In this document: piece after piece, positions 7,180-17,834 of the stretch | Layout: the number at the start of each line of letters is the position of its first letter | Numbering within the stretch: position 1 is the stretch's first letter | NCBI RefSeq assembly: GCF_000425485.1 | Contig: NZ_AUDN01000020.1 | Span: 86,941 to 150,940 of the forward strand | DNA from: Flavobacterium tegetincola DSM 22377 | GTDB lineage: Bacteria > Bacteroidota > Bacteroidia > Flavobacteriales > Flavobacteriaceae | DNA length: 64,000 nucleotides | Reading direction: 5' to 3' | Position numbers and translations under genes: made by a program | Notes under the pieces: model-generated | Told to the model about the DNA's origin: nothing | Database searches by the model: none | What the model saw: only the letters and a program-made list of their open reading frames with translations

Positions 7180-8958
7180 TTAATCAATTGTTTGTGTTAT
7201 TTTCTCTATATTCAAACTGTTAGCCATAGCTGTAAATATTTCATAATAAGCACCTTTCAGTTCATACAAGTATTCATGCGTTCCTATTTCTACTGATTTT
7301 CCTTTCTCTAAAACGATAATGTTCGAAGCATCAATAATTTGCGAAATACTGTGAGAAATAATGATTACAGTTCTGTCTTTTTTAATTGCATCTATCGATT
7401 TTTTAATCTGTTCTGTAGCAATTGCATCAAGACTTGCCGTAGGTTCGTCAAGAAATATAATTGGTGGATTTTTTAAAAATAATCGTGCAATTGCAATGCG
7501 TTGTTGTTGTCCGCCGGAAAGTAAATGGGCTTCAGATTCATAACCTTTAGGCAGGGCAATTATTTGTTCGTGTATGTAAGCATTTTTTGAAGCAGTTACA
7601 ATCTCCGCTTTCGTTGCATCTGGATTTCCGTAGCATATATTTTCTGAAATAGTTCCTTTAAAAATGTGATTCTTTTGCAAAACTAATCCTATATTTTTTC
7701 TTAGAAAATCAGTGTCATACTCTTTTAAATCAATTCCATCGAGTAAAATCTTTCCTTGAGTTGGCTGATAAAATTTATCTAAAACGTTGACAACTGTACT
7801 TTTTCCGGCACCACTTAATCCAACTAATGCGGAAATTTCATTTGGCTTTATAGTAAAATTTACTTTTTCAAGTGCTTTTGTACCATTTGGATAAGTAAAA
7901 TCTAAATCTATAACTTCAATTTTTCCAGTTATTTTTTCAGGAATATACGTTCCGCTATTTTCTTTGTGATGGTCTGATTCTATAATGTCAAAATAGCCTT
8001 CAGAATAAATCAAGGCATCGTTCACTTCGTCATAAATGCGATGCAATTGCCTGATTGGTGCTGAAACATTGTTGAAAAGCATTATGTGAAACATTATCGC
8101 ACCAATGGTCATTGACCCATTTAACACAAAATAAGCAGTTAAAATGATGATGAATACGACACCTATTTGTTCTACAAAACTTTTAATACTTTCAAATAAA
8201 AAGCTCGTTTTCCTTGTTGCCATTTGATTTTCAGTCATTTCAAATTGTATTTTTTGATGACGCTCGGCTTCAAGTGGTTCTCTCGTGAATGATTTTATCA
8301 CAGTAATGGATTCAATTAATCCTATAATTCCATTGTTTTTTGATTCTCTATAGGTCCGCATTCTTATCCTAAAACCACTTAATTTATTGGCTTGGAGTTG
8401 ACTGATGTAAAAATAAATAGGTACAATACACAAACTAACTAATCCTACATAAAAATTCGCATAAAACATCAAACCTAGCGCCACAATTGCATTTGCAAAA
8501 AGCGGTAAGATATCGATAAAAAAGTTTTGGACAAGTCGGGTTATGCTACTTATTCCCATATCAATACGGGTTTGTAATTTTCCACTTTCGTTTTCGCTTG
8601 ACGTGTAAAACTCCATTCGATAGGTTAGAATTTTCTCGACAATTGTTTGTGAAATATCGCGAGAAATATAAATACGCAATTTTTCGCCATAAAACTTCTG
8701 ACCAAATTGTAAGGCAGAATATATTATTTCTTTGGAAAATAAAACGATAGCAATTGTACCAAGCAAATAAAAACCTTTTGAAAGTGGTTCTTGAGCAACC
8801 ATCAAGTCACTGATGGAATCGACAGTATATTTTAATATTAAGGCGTTAACTTGTGCAGCAAATGACCCTAAAAAAGTAAGTAATAAGGTAGCCAAAACCA
8901 TTTTTTTATAAGGTTTGACAAATGGAATTACTTTTTTATACAGCGTTTTTATGGTCAT
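7180..8958 (-). CDS. ABC exporter, fused permease and ATPase (MsbA-like)
   Basis: A 592-residue half-transporter that would dimerise to export lipids or hydrophobic compounds across the inner membrane. Residues about 15-330 form the six-helix type-1 exporter domain. The nucleotide-binding domain has Walker A GLSGAGKST (380-388), the Q loop near VLQKNHIF, signature LSGGQQQR (480-487), Walker B IIFLDE with the catalytic Glu at 505, and an H-loop His at about 536. All catalytic residues are intact. It stands alone, with no partner gene and repeat A copy 2 downstream. The substrate cannot be deduced; MsbA-like lipid flipping and drug efflux are both possible. Confidence 0.92.
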   Translation of the reverse strand: MTIKTLYKKVIPFVKPYKKMVLATLLLTFLGSFAAQVNALILKYTVDSISDLMVAQEPLSKGFYLLGTIAIVLFSKEIIYSALQFGQKFYGEKLRIYISRDISQTIVEKILTYRMEFYTSSENESGKLQTRIDMGISSITRLVQNFFIDILPLFANAIVALGLMFYANFYVGLVSLCIVPIYFYISQLQANKLSGFRIRMRTYRESKNNGIIGLIESITVIKSFTREPLEAERHQKIQFEMTENQMATRKTSFLFESIKSFVEQIGVVFIIILTAYFVLNGSMTIGAIMFHIMLFNNVSAPIRQLHRIYDEVNDALIYSEGYFDIIESDHHKENSGTYIPEKITGKIEVIDLDFTYPNGTKALEKVNFTIKPNEISALVGLSGAGKSTVVNVLDKFYQPTQGKILLDGIDLKEYDTDFLRKNIGLVLQKNHIFKGTISENICYGNPDATKAEIVTASKNAYIHEQIIALPKGYESEAHLLSGGQQQRIAIARLFLKNPPIIFLDEPTASLDAIATEQIKKSIDAIKKDRTVIIISHSISQIIDASNIIVLEKGKSVEIGTHEYLYELKGAYYEIFTAMANSLNIEKITQTID

Positions 8959-9118
8959 CTTTGATTTTAATACTTTTTAAAACGATAAGCAACAATCAGA
9001 TTTTGCACAAAATATTTCTTATCGTTTGTTCTTTGCTATTCAAAAGTGATCTAGTACATTGTGAACTCCAAACAAGAGATTTTAGTTCAAATTTGTAACA
9101 GCTTTCTTATTTATTTTA

Positions 9119-10090
9119 TCAAAAATCATTTTCCTCATTAGGTTTTTGCTCATCAAATCGTCCATTATTCATACGACCTTCATTCATAAAAGTCCAAGCT
9201 AAAATCCGACTCGTTTTCTGACCTTGTTTCATTTCAATGACTTTGATTTCCGTTGGTTCAATTTTATCTAGCACTTTCATCAAACTTTTCAAATGTTCGT
9301 TTTTTGAAACTAGAGTCGTAAACCACATCACTTGCTGTTGGTATTTGGCACTTTCAAAAATCATTTGCGTAATGAATTTTACTTCGCCACCATCACACCA
9401 TAATTCTTCTGAAATTCCACCAAAGTTAGGTGTTTTATCAACCGCATCCTTTTGTAATCCTAGGTTATTTAATTTTCGAGTCGTTCCTTTTTTCGCTTCC
9501 AACGCTGACATATGAAAAGGAGGATTACACATTGTGAAATGAAATTTATCTTCCGGTTCGATGATGTCTTTGAAGATAAAACGAGAATTCAACTGTTGTT
9601 GCAACGCAATTTTTTCACCTAATTCAGGATTGTGTTGTAAAATTGTCGAACAGTTTTTTAAAGCTTTCAAATTTGTATCTGTCGCCACAAAACCCCAGTC
9701 GTAAAAACTAGCTCCAATCAATGGATAAATGCAGTTGGCACCCACTCCAATGTCCAAACCTTTGACATAACTTCCTGTTGGAATTTCTGCCTTATTTCCT
9801 TTAATTAAATCGGCGATGTAGTGAATATAATCCGCTCTTCCAGGAATAGGAGGACAAAGAAAACCTTCTGGAACATCCCATTTTTCGACTTTGTAATAAT
9901 GCATCAAAAGTGATTTATTCAAACTTTTAACCGCTTTAGGATTGTCAAAATCGATGGTGAGTTGGTCTGTATTTTTTACTTTTTGAACAAACTGTTGTAA
10001 TTTCGGATTGGTTTGCACTAAAAGTTCAAAGTCGTAACGTGAACGGTGACTGTTTCTAGGATGCAAATTATTTTTTTCTGTAGATTCCAT
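9119..10090 (-). CDS. rlmF: 23S rRNA (adenine(1618)-N(6))-methyltransferase
   Basis: Transfers a methyl group from SAM to N6 of A1618 in 23S rRNA. The 323-residue protein shows the RlmF/YbiN pattern: an N-terminal HPRNSHRSRYDF segment, PPIPGRADYIHY, SAM-binding motif I LDIGVGAN (112-119) and the catalytic motif NPPF (189-192) that positions the target adenine. The last 25 residues are polar and probably disordered. It follows the thiN-nudK-unknown gene set on the same strand with a 54-bp gap, so it may be the distal gene of that unit or have its own promoter. The ATG start is clear. Confidence 0.95.
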   Translation of the reverse strand: MESTEKNNLHPRNSHRSRYDFELLVQTNPKLQQFVQKVKNTDQLTIDFDNPKAVKSLNKSLLMHYYKVEKWDVPEGFLCPPIPGRADYIHYIADLIKGNKAEIPTGSYVKGLDIGVGANCIYPLIGASFYDWGFVATDTNLKALKNCSTILQHNPELGEKIALQQQLNSRFIFKDIIEPEDKFHFTMCNPPFHMSALEAKKGTTRKLNNLGLQKDAVDKTPNFGGISEELWCDGGEVKFITQMIFESAKYQQQVMWFTTLVSKNEHLKSLMKVLDKIEPTEIKVIEMKQGQKTSRILAWTFMNEGRMNNGRFDEQKPNEENDF

Positions 10091-10144
10091 TTAGTTGATT
10101 TATATTAGGTTGCAAATGACTGTTGTATGTTTGCTTATTCTTGT

Positions 10145-10606
10145 TTACTCTTTTCCACTTTCATATATAAGAAATTTAATTATCAACAGATATTGTAATT
10201 CTTTTTCGTTTGTACTTATTTCCATTTCAAAAACTTTTCCATTTACCCATTTCAATACTTTCGATGTCGCTATTTTTTCTGCTCCAAGATAATAATGAAA
10301 ATTTGAGTTTGTGATATTTAATCCTATTCTTTTGCGATTAATTATTACACCATCTTCTGTGATTATTTTTGAATTATCTACTGATTTTAATTTTCCATTT
10401 AAATAGCTTGATTGATAAATTATCTGAAATTTGTCGTAAAAATATCCGTTATAATTTACCTCAAATATTTTTCTATTTTCGTTATCGAAAATCTCAGTAG
10501 TTTTTCTATTTCCCCATTTAAAAGTACATTTTGAATAGAACAATTTAAGTTCGTTTTCATAAAGGCAAAGATTTCGATTGGGAAATTCAAGAATTTTAAG
10601 GTTCAT
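10145..10606 (-). CDS. Uncharacterised 153-residue protein
   Basis: I do not recognise this gene. It encodes a soluble protein rich in beta-strand-like alternation and aromatic residues (Tyr, Phe, Trp), with no signal peptide, membrane helix or catalytic motif. Repeated short patterns such as IFDNENRKIFEV and KIITEDGVIINRKRIG suggest an antiparallel beta-sheet or barrel fold of the kind seen in small lipocalin-like or tubby-like proteins, but that is only an impression. It starts 10 bp after the nudK stop and is followed 54 bp later by rlmF, so it is probably cotranscribed. Composition is as A/T-rich as neighbouring genes. Confidence 0.7.
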   Translation of the reverse strand: MNLKILEFPNRNLCLYENELKLFYSKCTFKWGNRKTTEIFDNENRKIFEVNYNGYFYDKFQIIYQSSYLNGKLKSVDNSKIITEDGVIINRKRIGLNITNSNFHYYLGAEKIATSKVLKWVNGKVFEMEISTNEKELQYLLIIKFLIYESGKE

Positions 10607-10616
10607 TTCTAATTAA

Positions 10617-11228
10617 TTATTCTTCGGAATTTCTGTTGCTCGAATTGACACATAACTGATTAATTTTTGCGTATTGCAAAAGCATTATGGTTTTGGCATC
10701 GACAATTTCGCCTGAAGCAATCATGTTGTAAGCCGTTTCAAAAGGGAGTTCGATGACTTCAATATTTTCGTGTTCTGAAGCTAAACCGCCGCCTTTTCCT
10801 TTCCTCATTTCATCATCGTATTCGGCTACAAAGAAATGAATAATTTCTGTAACCGCACCCGGAGACATGTATGCTTGAAATATTTTTTTTACTGCATGTA
10901 ATTCATAACCCGTTTCCTCTTCAGTTTCACGTTTGATGCATTCTTCTGGATGTTCAATTTCTAAAACACCTGCACAAGCTTCGATTAGAATACCACTTTC
11001 ATTTTGGTTTAAATAGGTAGGAAGTCGGAATTGTTTTATTAAAACAACTGTCTCTTTTATTTTGTTGAAAAGTAAAATTGCAGCACCATCGCCACGGTCG
11101 TAGACTTCTCGTTTTTGCTCTTCAACTTCACCATCTTCTTTGGTGTAGTCTAGCGTTATTTTGGAAAGTTTTGCCCATTTATCAGACAATATTTCTGTCT
11201 TCTTGATAGTTATATTTGGGTTTTTCAT
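10617..11228 (-). CDS. nudK: NUDIX hydrolase, GDP-mannose pyrophosphatase type
   Basis: Likely hydrolyses GDP-mannose or related nucleotide sugars. The 203-residue reading from the ATG at 11228 lines up with NudK almost from the first residue (ITIKKTEILSDKW...), so this start is preferred to the ATG nine codons upstream at 11255, which would overlap thiN by 13 bp. The family hallmarks are KREVYDRGDGAAILLFN, QFRLPTY, the Nudix helix ending KRETEEETGYE, and YMSPGAVTEIIHFFVAEY. As in E. coli NudK, the first Nudix-box position is Ala rather than Gly. It lies between thiN and an unknown gene in an apparent operon. Confidence 0.9.
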   Translation of the reverse strand: MKNPNITIKKTEILSDKWAKLSKITLDYTKEDGEVEEQKREVYDRGDGAAILLFNKIKETVVLIKQFRLPTYLNQNESGILIEACAGVLEIEHPEECIKRETEEETGYELHAVKKIFQAYMSPGAVTEIIHFFVAEYDDEMRKGKGGGLASEHENIEVIELPFETAYNMIASGEIVDAKTIMLLQYAKINQLCVNSSNRNSEE

Positions 11229-11242
11229 AGAAATTTTAGTTT

Positions 11243-11905
11243 TTAATCGTGGCATTCCATTAATAGTAAATCGCCATCAGAATGTGTAATCGTAACCATT
11301 CCATCACTTAAAACCGAGTTACTACTTCCGGTTCGGTAACCAATAGTTAGGGTATCGTTTTCCAAAGGGTATTCTAAATTTTCGGATGAAATTCCTTCTA
11401 CTAAACCAATTGGAATCAACGATAAAATCGTTTTTGAAGGATACCATTTTTGAAATTTTCTTGGCAATTGAAAAACTTTAGAATAATCATCAAGAATTAC
11501 AATTTTCAAATCATTTTGGTAGCGAACAATATTAGTCACATTTGTAATGGTGTGGTCTGCTCTTCGTCCCGTTGCCCAAACTACGTTTACAGCAGGAATT
11601 TTTCGTTCAATTAAATAATCAAATGCTTTTTCTAAATCGGTTTTGTTTTGATTTGGCGTATGCACAATTTCAATTGGATATTGCGCATTTTTATATTTAT
11701 CTGCATTGAAATTTCGGTCGAAATCTCCTAATAAAACATCGACTTTAATCCCTAATTCAACGACTCTTGTCATAGCAGAATCAAGAACAACCACAATCGG
11801 CGACCATTCTAGTAATTGTCCTAAAAGTTCTGGGCTGCAACTTTCGCCATTTGCAATAATTAAAGCAGGTTCTTGGTCGTCACGAACGATGTGATGGGAT
11901 GACAT
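11243..11905 (-). CDS. thiN: Thiamine pyrophosphokinase
   Basis: Converts thiamine and ATP to thiamine diphosphate and AMP, letting the cell use imported or salvaged thiamine. The 220-residue protein contains LLGDFD (59-63), which binds Mg-ATP, NKTDLEKA (87-94), TGRRADH (112-118) and GISSENLEYPL with a C-terminal GSSNSVLSDG/VTI segment, which together are diagnostic. It heads a minus-strand operon with nudK and an unknown gene and sits just past the icd terminator. No TPP riboswitch was seen in the short upstream gap. The call is firm. Confidence 0.93.
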   Translation of the reverse strand: MSSHHIVRDDQEPALIIANGESCSPELLGQLLEWSPIVVVLDSAMTRVVELGIKVDVLLGDFDRNFNADKYKNAQYPIEIVHTPNQNKTDLEKAFDYLIERKIPAVNVVWATGRRADHTITNVTNIVRYQNDLKIVILDDYSKVFQLPRKFQKWYPSKTILSLIPIGLVEGISSENLEYPLENDTLTIGYRTGSSNSVLSDGMVTITHSDGDLLLMECHD

Positions 11906-11937
11906 TGATTGTAATTAGAATTAAGTTGTAAATATAA

Positions 11938-11968
11938 AAAAAGACGGCCTTTAAAAAGCCGTCTTTTT
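11938..11968 (-). terminator. Rho-independent terminator of icd
   Basis: AAAAAGACGGC pairs with GCCGTCTTTTT around a short A/T loop. It begins 20 bp after the icd stop on the minus strand and ends in a T run, separating icd from thiN. Confidence 0.85.
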
Positions 11969-11987
11969 CAAAATCCTTTATATAATG

Positions 11988-14249
<2,262 letters not shown>

Positions 14250-14409
14250 CTAAAAAGTGCTTGAATTCGTATTGTATCTGATAGCGAAAACATTATAATT
14301 ATTAATTTGGTAAAACAGCGCGGTAGAATTGTTGAATTGATAATTTTTGACACTATAAATTATCTAATTCTAAAATTAGACAATTAAATTACCTGTTTTT
14401 TAAACAAAA

Positions 14410-14437
14410 AAAAACTCCGATTTGCATCGGAGTTTTT
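14410..14437 (-). terminator. Rho-independent terminator of rplS
   Basis: A perfect 12-bp stem AAAAACTCCGAT/ATCGGAGTTTTT with a 4-base loop lies 17 bp after the rplS stop on the minus strand and is followed by a T run. Confidence 0.9.
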
Positions 14438-14453
14438 AGTAATTGAAAGAAAA

Positions 14454-14807
14454 TTAGAATCTTCTTTTATCTTTAATCTTGGCTTTTTTACCAGTAAGTT
14501 CTCTAAAGTAGAAAATTCTAGCTCTACGAACTGCACCTTTTTTGTTGATTTCAATTTTTTGCAAAGCTGGCAAATTCACTGGGAAGATACGCTCAACACC
14601 AACTGAACCTGACATTTTACGAATAGTAAAAGTTTCTGTAGCTCCAGAACCTCTTCTTTGAATTACAACACCTTTAAAAAACTGTGTTCTTGTTTTTTCA
14701 CCCTCTCTAATTTCGTAGAAAACTGTGATAGTGTCTCCAGCTCCGAAAACGGGGAAATCTTTTTTTGTAGTAAATTCGTCTCTAACGAATTTCATTAAAT
14801 CTGCCAT
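14454..14807 (-). CDS. rplS: 50S ribosomal protein L19
   Basis: Structural protein of the large subunit at the 30S-50S interface. The 117-residue sequence has the L19 signature: FGAGDTITVFYEIREGEKTR, the FKGVVIQRRGSG strand-turn, FTIRKMSGSVGVERIFP and a basic C-terminus VRRARIFYFRELTGKKAKIKD. In many bacteria rplS lies next to trmD; here trmD is on the same strand upstream but one gene (14944-15417) separates them. The gene has its own -7 element, a roughly 70-base leader that may be structured, and its own terminator, so it is transcribed alone. Confidence 0.98.
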   Translation of the reverse strand: MADLMKFVRDEFTTKKDFPVFGAGDTITVFYEIREGEKTRTQFFKGVVIQRRGSGATETFTIRKMSGSVGVERIFPVNLPALQKIEINKKGAVRRARIFYFRELTGKKAKIKDKRRF

Positions 14808-14880
14808 GATAATTTTTAATTATGGTTGTAATCAGACCAACATACACGCCTTTCGCCAGAGGTTAATCCAATAAGGGTGC
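14808..14880 (-). ncRNA. Candidate structured 5' leader of rplS
   Basis: About 70 bases separate the -7 element from the rplS ATG, long for this window. Reading the mRNA, a hairpin forms at 14844-14821: TAT GTTG, a 9-base loop, CAAC, one bulged C, ATA. It is preceded by a comparatively G/C-rich stretch with CCTCTGGCGAAAGGCG. A leader of this kind could be an autoregulatory L19-binding element; I recall that ribosomal-protein leaders have been described for L19 in other bacteria, but I cannot confirm identity here. Confidence 0.35.
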
Positions 14881-14887
14881 AAAAGTA
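14880..14887 (-). promoter_or_regulatory. -7 promoter element for rplS
   Basis: The minus strand reads TACTTTTG, matching TAnnTTTG, 73 bp before the rplS ATG. Confidence 0.5.
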
Positions 14888-14943
14888 GGTAAAAAAATCA
14901 ATTAAAAATATTTAAGGCCTACTTTTTTTATAAGATAAATCAA

Positions 14944-15417
14944 TTAACCTAAGGTAGTCTTTATAAAATTTCCCTCTTTGTCAAAAACGACAACTGTAAA
15001 ACGATTGTTGATGTAAATTCCAAGTTCCACAGTGGAATTTGCTCCGCGGTCCACCATTCCCGCTTCGGTAATATTTTGATACGGATAATTTTCCATCATG
15101 TAAGTCAGCGCTTTCTCAGGAATTTCGCTATTTTCAATTGTAGCTGTAAACGCAATCATAGCGCCATCTTTATTGTAAATCGCAGCGGAATAACGGCGGT
15201 CAAAGATAAATCGAGCTTCATATACCAACTTATTATCATAGCGCCCTTGATATTGCGAAAACCAAACTGGATCTTTTTTAGGAAACCGAGACTCAAAATT
15301 TTCAGATATTAGTAGTGGAACATTACTTTCCGGTTTTTTAGGAACAATATCTTGCGCAAATAAATTGGCAAAAGAAAACAGACATAGTAAAGTTGAAATT
15401 GTAAGTAGTTTTTTCAT
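14944..15417 (-). CDS. Small secreted protein, PepSY-like
   Basis: A 157-residue exported protein of unknown function. Residues 1-21 are a signal peptide ending ANLFAQ. The mature part holds two similar beta-alpha units, ending in KTLG: one begins near FESRFPKKDPVWFSQYQGRYDNKLVYEARF and the second near YMMENYPYQNITEAGMVDRG. That repeat of helix, then strands with 'V-Y-x-A-x-F' and 'VVVFDKEGNFI', resembles the PepSY-like/BLIP fold found in many Bacteroidota secreted proteins. It lies between trmD and rplS and is not obviously linked to translation. The family assignment is tentative. Confidence 0.65.
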   Translation of the reverse strand: MKKLLTISTLLCLFSFANLFAQDIVPKKPESNVPLLISENFESRFPKKDPVWFSQYQGRYDNKLVYEARFIFDRRYSAAIYNKDGAMIAFTATIENSEIPEKALTYMMENYPYQNITEAGMVDRGANSTVELGIYINNRFTVVVFDKEGNFIKTTLG

Positions 15418-15499
15418 AATTTTTTGTTTTTTCTTAAAGTTAAGAATTTTATCAAAGAATTAAAAATGAACAATCTAACTTTAGGAAAAAATTAAACTA

Positions 15500-16177
15500 C
15501 TAATCCTCTAATAAATCAGGGCGTCTATTTTTAGTATGTTCGTAGGCTTTGTCCTCACGCCATTTATCGATTTTTGCAAAATGGCCGCTTGTCAACACTT
15601 CTGGAACCTTCCAACCTTTATAGTCGGCAGGTCGTGTATAAATAGGTCCTGAAAGTAAATTGTCTTGGAAACTATCGGTTAACGCCGAAGTTTCGTCACT
15701 TAAAACACCAGGAATCAATCGAATCAAAGCATCAGAAAGTACTAAGGCACCTAATTCACCACCGGACAAAACATAATCACCAATAGAGATCTCTTTGGTA
15801 ATAAAATGATCGCGCACTCTTTGATCTACACCTTTATAATGTCCACATAGAATAATAATATTCTCATACATTGACATTGTGTTGGCCATTTTCTGATTCA
15901 ACGTTTCGCCATCAGGACTCATATAAATGATTTCGTCGTAGGTACGTTCTTCTTTTAATTTTGAAATACAAGCGTCTATAGGTTGCACCGTCATCACCAT
16001 TCCTGCTCCACCACCAAACGGATAATCGTCAACTGACTTTTGCTTGTTCGTAGTATAATCCCGCAAGTTATGAAAATGCACTTCTACTAATCCTTTATCA
16101 ATGGCGCGTTTCATAATTGAAGCTTCAAACGGACTTCTTAATAATTCAGGTAAAATAGTGACAATATCGATTCGCAT
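15500..16177 (-). CDS. trmD: tRNA (guanine(37)-N(1))-methyltransferase
   Basis: Methylates G37 next to the anticodon of tRNAs reading CNN codons, preventing +1 frameshifts. The 225-residue protein shows the SPOUT/TrmD signature: [13 protein letters not shown] at the N-terminus, [13 protein letters not shown], and the trefoil-knot SAM site [15 protein letters not shown] followed by [15 protein letters not shown] and PGVLSDETS. It has a -7 element 20 bp upstream and probably forms its own transcript, because rplS further downstream has a separate promoter. Confidence 0.97.
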   Translation of the reverse strand: MRIDIVTILPELLRSPFEASIMKRAIDKGLVEVHFHNLRDYTTNKQKSVDDYPFGGGAGMVMTVQPIDACISKLKEERTYDEIIYMSPDGETLNQKMANTMSMYENIIILCGHYKGVDQRVRDHFITKEISIGDYVLSGGELGALVLSDALIRLIPGVLSDETSALTDSFQDNLLSGPIYTRPADYKGWKVPEVLTSGHFAKIDKWREDKAYEHTKNRRPDLLED

Positions 16178-16196
16178 AATTTAATTTTCAAGATTG

Positions 16197-16204
16197 CAAA
16201 GGTA
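16197..16204 (-). promoter_or_regulatory. -7 promoter element for trmD
   Basis: The minus strand reads TACCTTTG, matching TAnnTTTG, 20 bp upstream of the trmD ATG. Confidence 0.45.
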
Positions 16205-16232
16205 CAAAGTTTAGCACAGTTTTGGCCATAAA

Positions 16233-16260
16233 AAAAGCGACTAGAATTAAAGTCGCTTTT
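16233..16260 (-). terminator. Rho-independent terminator of the SDR gene
   Basis: AAAAGCGACT/AGTCGCTTTT form a 10-bp stem with an 8-base loop, 18 bp after the SDR stop, followed by A/T-rich sequence on the minus strand. Confidence 0.8.
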
Positions 16261-16278
16261 CGTAGAAATGTGTTTTTA

Positions 16279-16995
16279 TTATGGATTTGTAGACCATAAA
16301 GAAGCTGATTTTAACATCGCTCTTCTTGAAAGCTGCAAAGCACTCACAATTAATTCTGCAAAATCTTCCGGTTGTAATACTTTTTCAGTATCGCCATCGG
16401 TAATTCCCAGATCAAGTGACATTTGTGATGCAATAGTACTTGGCGTCAAAGTACACACACGGATGTTGTTTTTTCTAACTTCTTTCATCAATGATTCTGA
16501 CAAACCAATTACTGCAAATTTTGAAGCCGAATAAGCCGACGTTCCTGCATTTCCATTAATTCCAGCTGTCGAAGAAACGTTAAAAATATCACCTTGATTG
16601 TTCTTGATTAAATGAGGTAAAACTTCGCGCGTTACATAATACATTCCCATCACATTGGTTTGGATCATTCCGTGCCAATCTTCTGGACTCATTTCTAAAA
16701 ATGTTCCAAAAGCAGCAATTCCAGCGTTATTTACCAAAATATCTACCGTGCCAAAGTCTTTAATTATAGAATCAATTCCCGTTTTAACTTCAGCATGATT
16801 TCCTACATCAAAGCTTGCATAAGTGGCATTCACACCTAAAGCTTTCAATTCTGAAACTGTTTCCTGCAAGTTTTTTTCATTTCTACCTGTAATGGCAACG
16901 TCAATTCCTTCTTTGGCGAAAGCCAATGCTGTTGCTTTTCCTAGTCCAGATCCGCCGCCTGTAATAATTGCTTTTTTACCTTTTATATTTTCCAT
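16279..16995 (-). CDS. SDR-family NAD(P)-dependent oxidoreductase
   Basis: A classical short-chain dehydrogenase/reductase of 238 residues, close to 3-oxoacyl-ACP reductase (FabG-like) enzymes. TGGGSGLG (12-19) binds the dinucleotide, NNAG is at 89-92, the catalytic Ser is at 141-142, and YSASK (155-159) supplies the catalytic Tyr and Lys. GRN at 37-39 after the second strand favours NADP(H). The substrate cannot be read from the sequence; no fatty acid genes are adjacent, so a stand-alone carbonyl reductase is as likely. It has its own -7 element and terminator. Confidence 0.9.
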   Translation of the reverse strand: MENIKGKKAIITGGGSGLGKATALAFAKEGIDVAITGRNEKNLQETVSELKALGVNATYASFDVGNHAEVKTGIDSIIKDFGTVDILVNNAGIAAFGTFLEMSPEDWHGMIQTNVMGMYYVTREVLPHLIKNNQGDIFNVSSTAGINGNAGTSAYSASKFAVIGLSESLMKEVRKNNIRVCTLTPSTIASQMSLDLGITDGDTEKVLQPEDFAELIVSALQLSRRAMLKSASLWSTNP

Positions 16996-17014
16996 GTTCG
17001 TTTATTTTAAAAGA

Positions 17015-17022
17015 CAAATTTA
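17015..17022 (-). promoter_or_regulatory. -7 promoter element for the SDR gene
   Basis: The minus strand reads TAAATTTG 20 bp upstream of the ATG at 16995. Confidence 0.45.
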
Positions 17023-17115
17023 ATATTTCGGATAAACATAGACGAGTGATTAACGAAAGATTATAGTTCAATTTTTTTAGAAGCTTATTCCAGCACTCCA
17101 TTTCAAGTCCTCATC

Positions 17116-17192
17116 AGAAAAGCTATTTTTCCAAACTCAAAAAGGAGCTTCCTTTGGTCGCTCTTTTTGAGCAGGAAAAAATTAGCTTTTCT
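17116..17192. repeat. Large nested imperfect palindrome in a gene-poor gap
   Basis: AGAAAAGCTATTTTT at the left pairs with AAAAATTAGCTTTTCT at the right. Inside it, CTCAAAAAGGAGC pairs with GCTCTTTTTGAG. The surrounding sequence 17080-17240 is more G/C-rich than the rest of the 839-bp gap between the SDR and MFS genes and shows no open frame. I found no second copy in this window, but the form suggests a genome-wide intergenic repeat. Confidence 0.6.
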
Positions 17193-17381
17193 AATTCCGG
17201 GCTTTCCACTTCGATCTGGGCTAGGGGATTTGGGATTTCAGCAATTCTTTTTAATGAGGTTAAAATAATTTTTGTCACATTATAATTGCGGGAAAATTTA
17301 CGATGTACGCTCGACTGACTCTAACTTTTCTTCGCTTGTAATTTTCTCATTTAAATGTAACTTTTAAGTAGGTTAAAAAAT

Positions 17382-17582
17382 TTAAATATCTTCATTTGGA
17401 AATATATAGGTATACGAAGTAACAACTTTGTGCTCTTCGACTTTCAAATGTAAATCAACTGCTTGCTGATTTTTATCAAAAAGTAGAAAGATAGCGTCTC
17501 TTGATTTTAAATCATGTAATTTTTAAGCAGTCATTTCGACAGTCAAAAATGGTAGTATTAGAATTAAACAATAAGAGTTCAA
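17382..17582 (-). pseudogene. Relic of a small secreted-protein gene with an in-frame stop
   Basis: A 67-codon frame on the minus strand starts at a TTG (17582) and is interrupted by TAA at 17523-17525, codon 20. Before the stop the frame reads as a hydrophobic signal peptide ending LPFLTVEMTA. After it, in the same frame, comes KLHDLKSRDAIFLLF and a further run ending YIFPNEDI. If the TAA is read as CAA, the junction becomes MTAQ-K, exactly the signal-peptidase pattern of secreted proteins in this genome, so a single C-to-T change explains the break. Neither part has an ATG. No relative was recognised. Confidence 0.45.
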
Positions 17583-17822
17583 CGCAATTAATTTTTTTAT
17601 TTATTCTAATCTATAAAAGTTATTAGTTGGAATTTTTTATGGTCTTACTTTAAAAAATTATTGCCTTGCTAAAAAAATTAAGTACTTTGTCGGAATGGCA
17701 AAAATGGTATCATTTATAAACACGAAATCGTTTTGTTTTCAATATTTAAGTGTTTCTTAATTTACGTAAATGGTTTAAGAAACTTTAAGAAACTTTTAAA
17801 AAATAGACCCTATTTGAATGAG

Positions 17823-17830
17823 TACTTTTG
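17823..17830 (+). promoter_or_regulatory. -7 promoter element abutting the MFS start codon
   Basis: TACTTTTG lies 4 bp before the ATG at 17835. Transcription would start at or within a few bases of the ATG, giving a nearly leaderless mRNA. It also argues against the upstream ATG at 17733. Confidence 0.4.
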
Positions 17831-17834
17831 CAAA

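Noticed and set aside
11906..11987. TPP riboswitch upstream of thiN
   Set aside because: The 82-bp gap holds mainly the icd terminator and an A/T-rich stretch; no THI-element conserved core is present and there is no room for one.
17096..17115. tRNA-like T-loop (TTTCAAGTCC) near the SDR gene
   Set aside because: No matching acceptor stem, D-arm or anticodon arm could be found around it; it is part of the palindrome flank.
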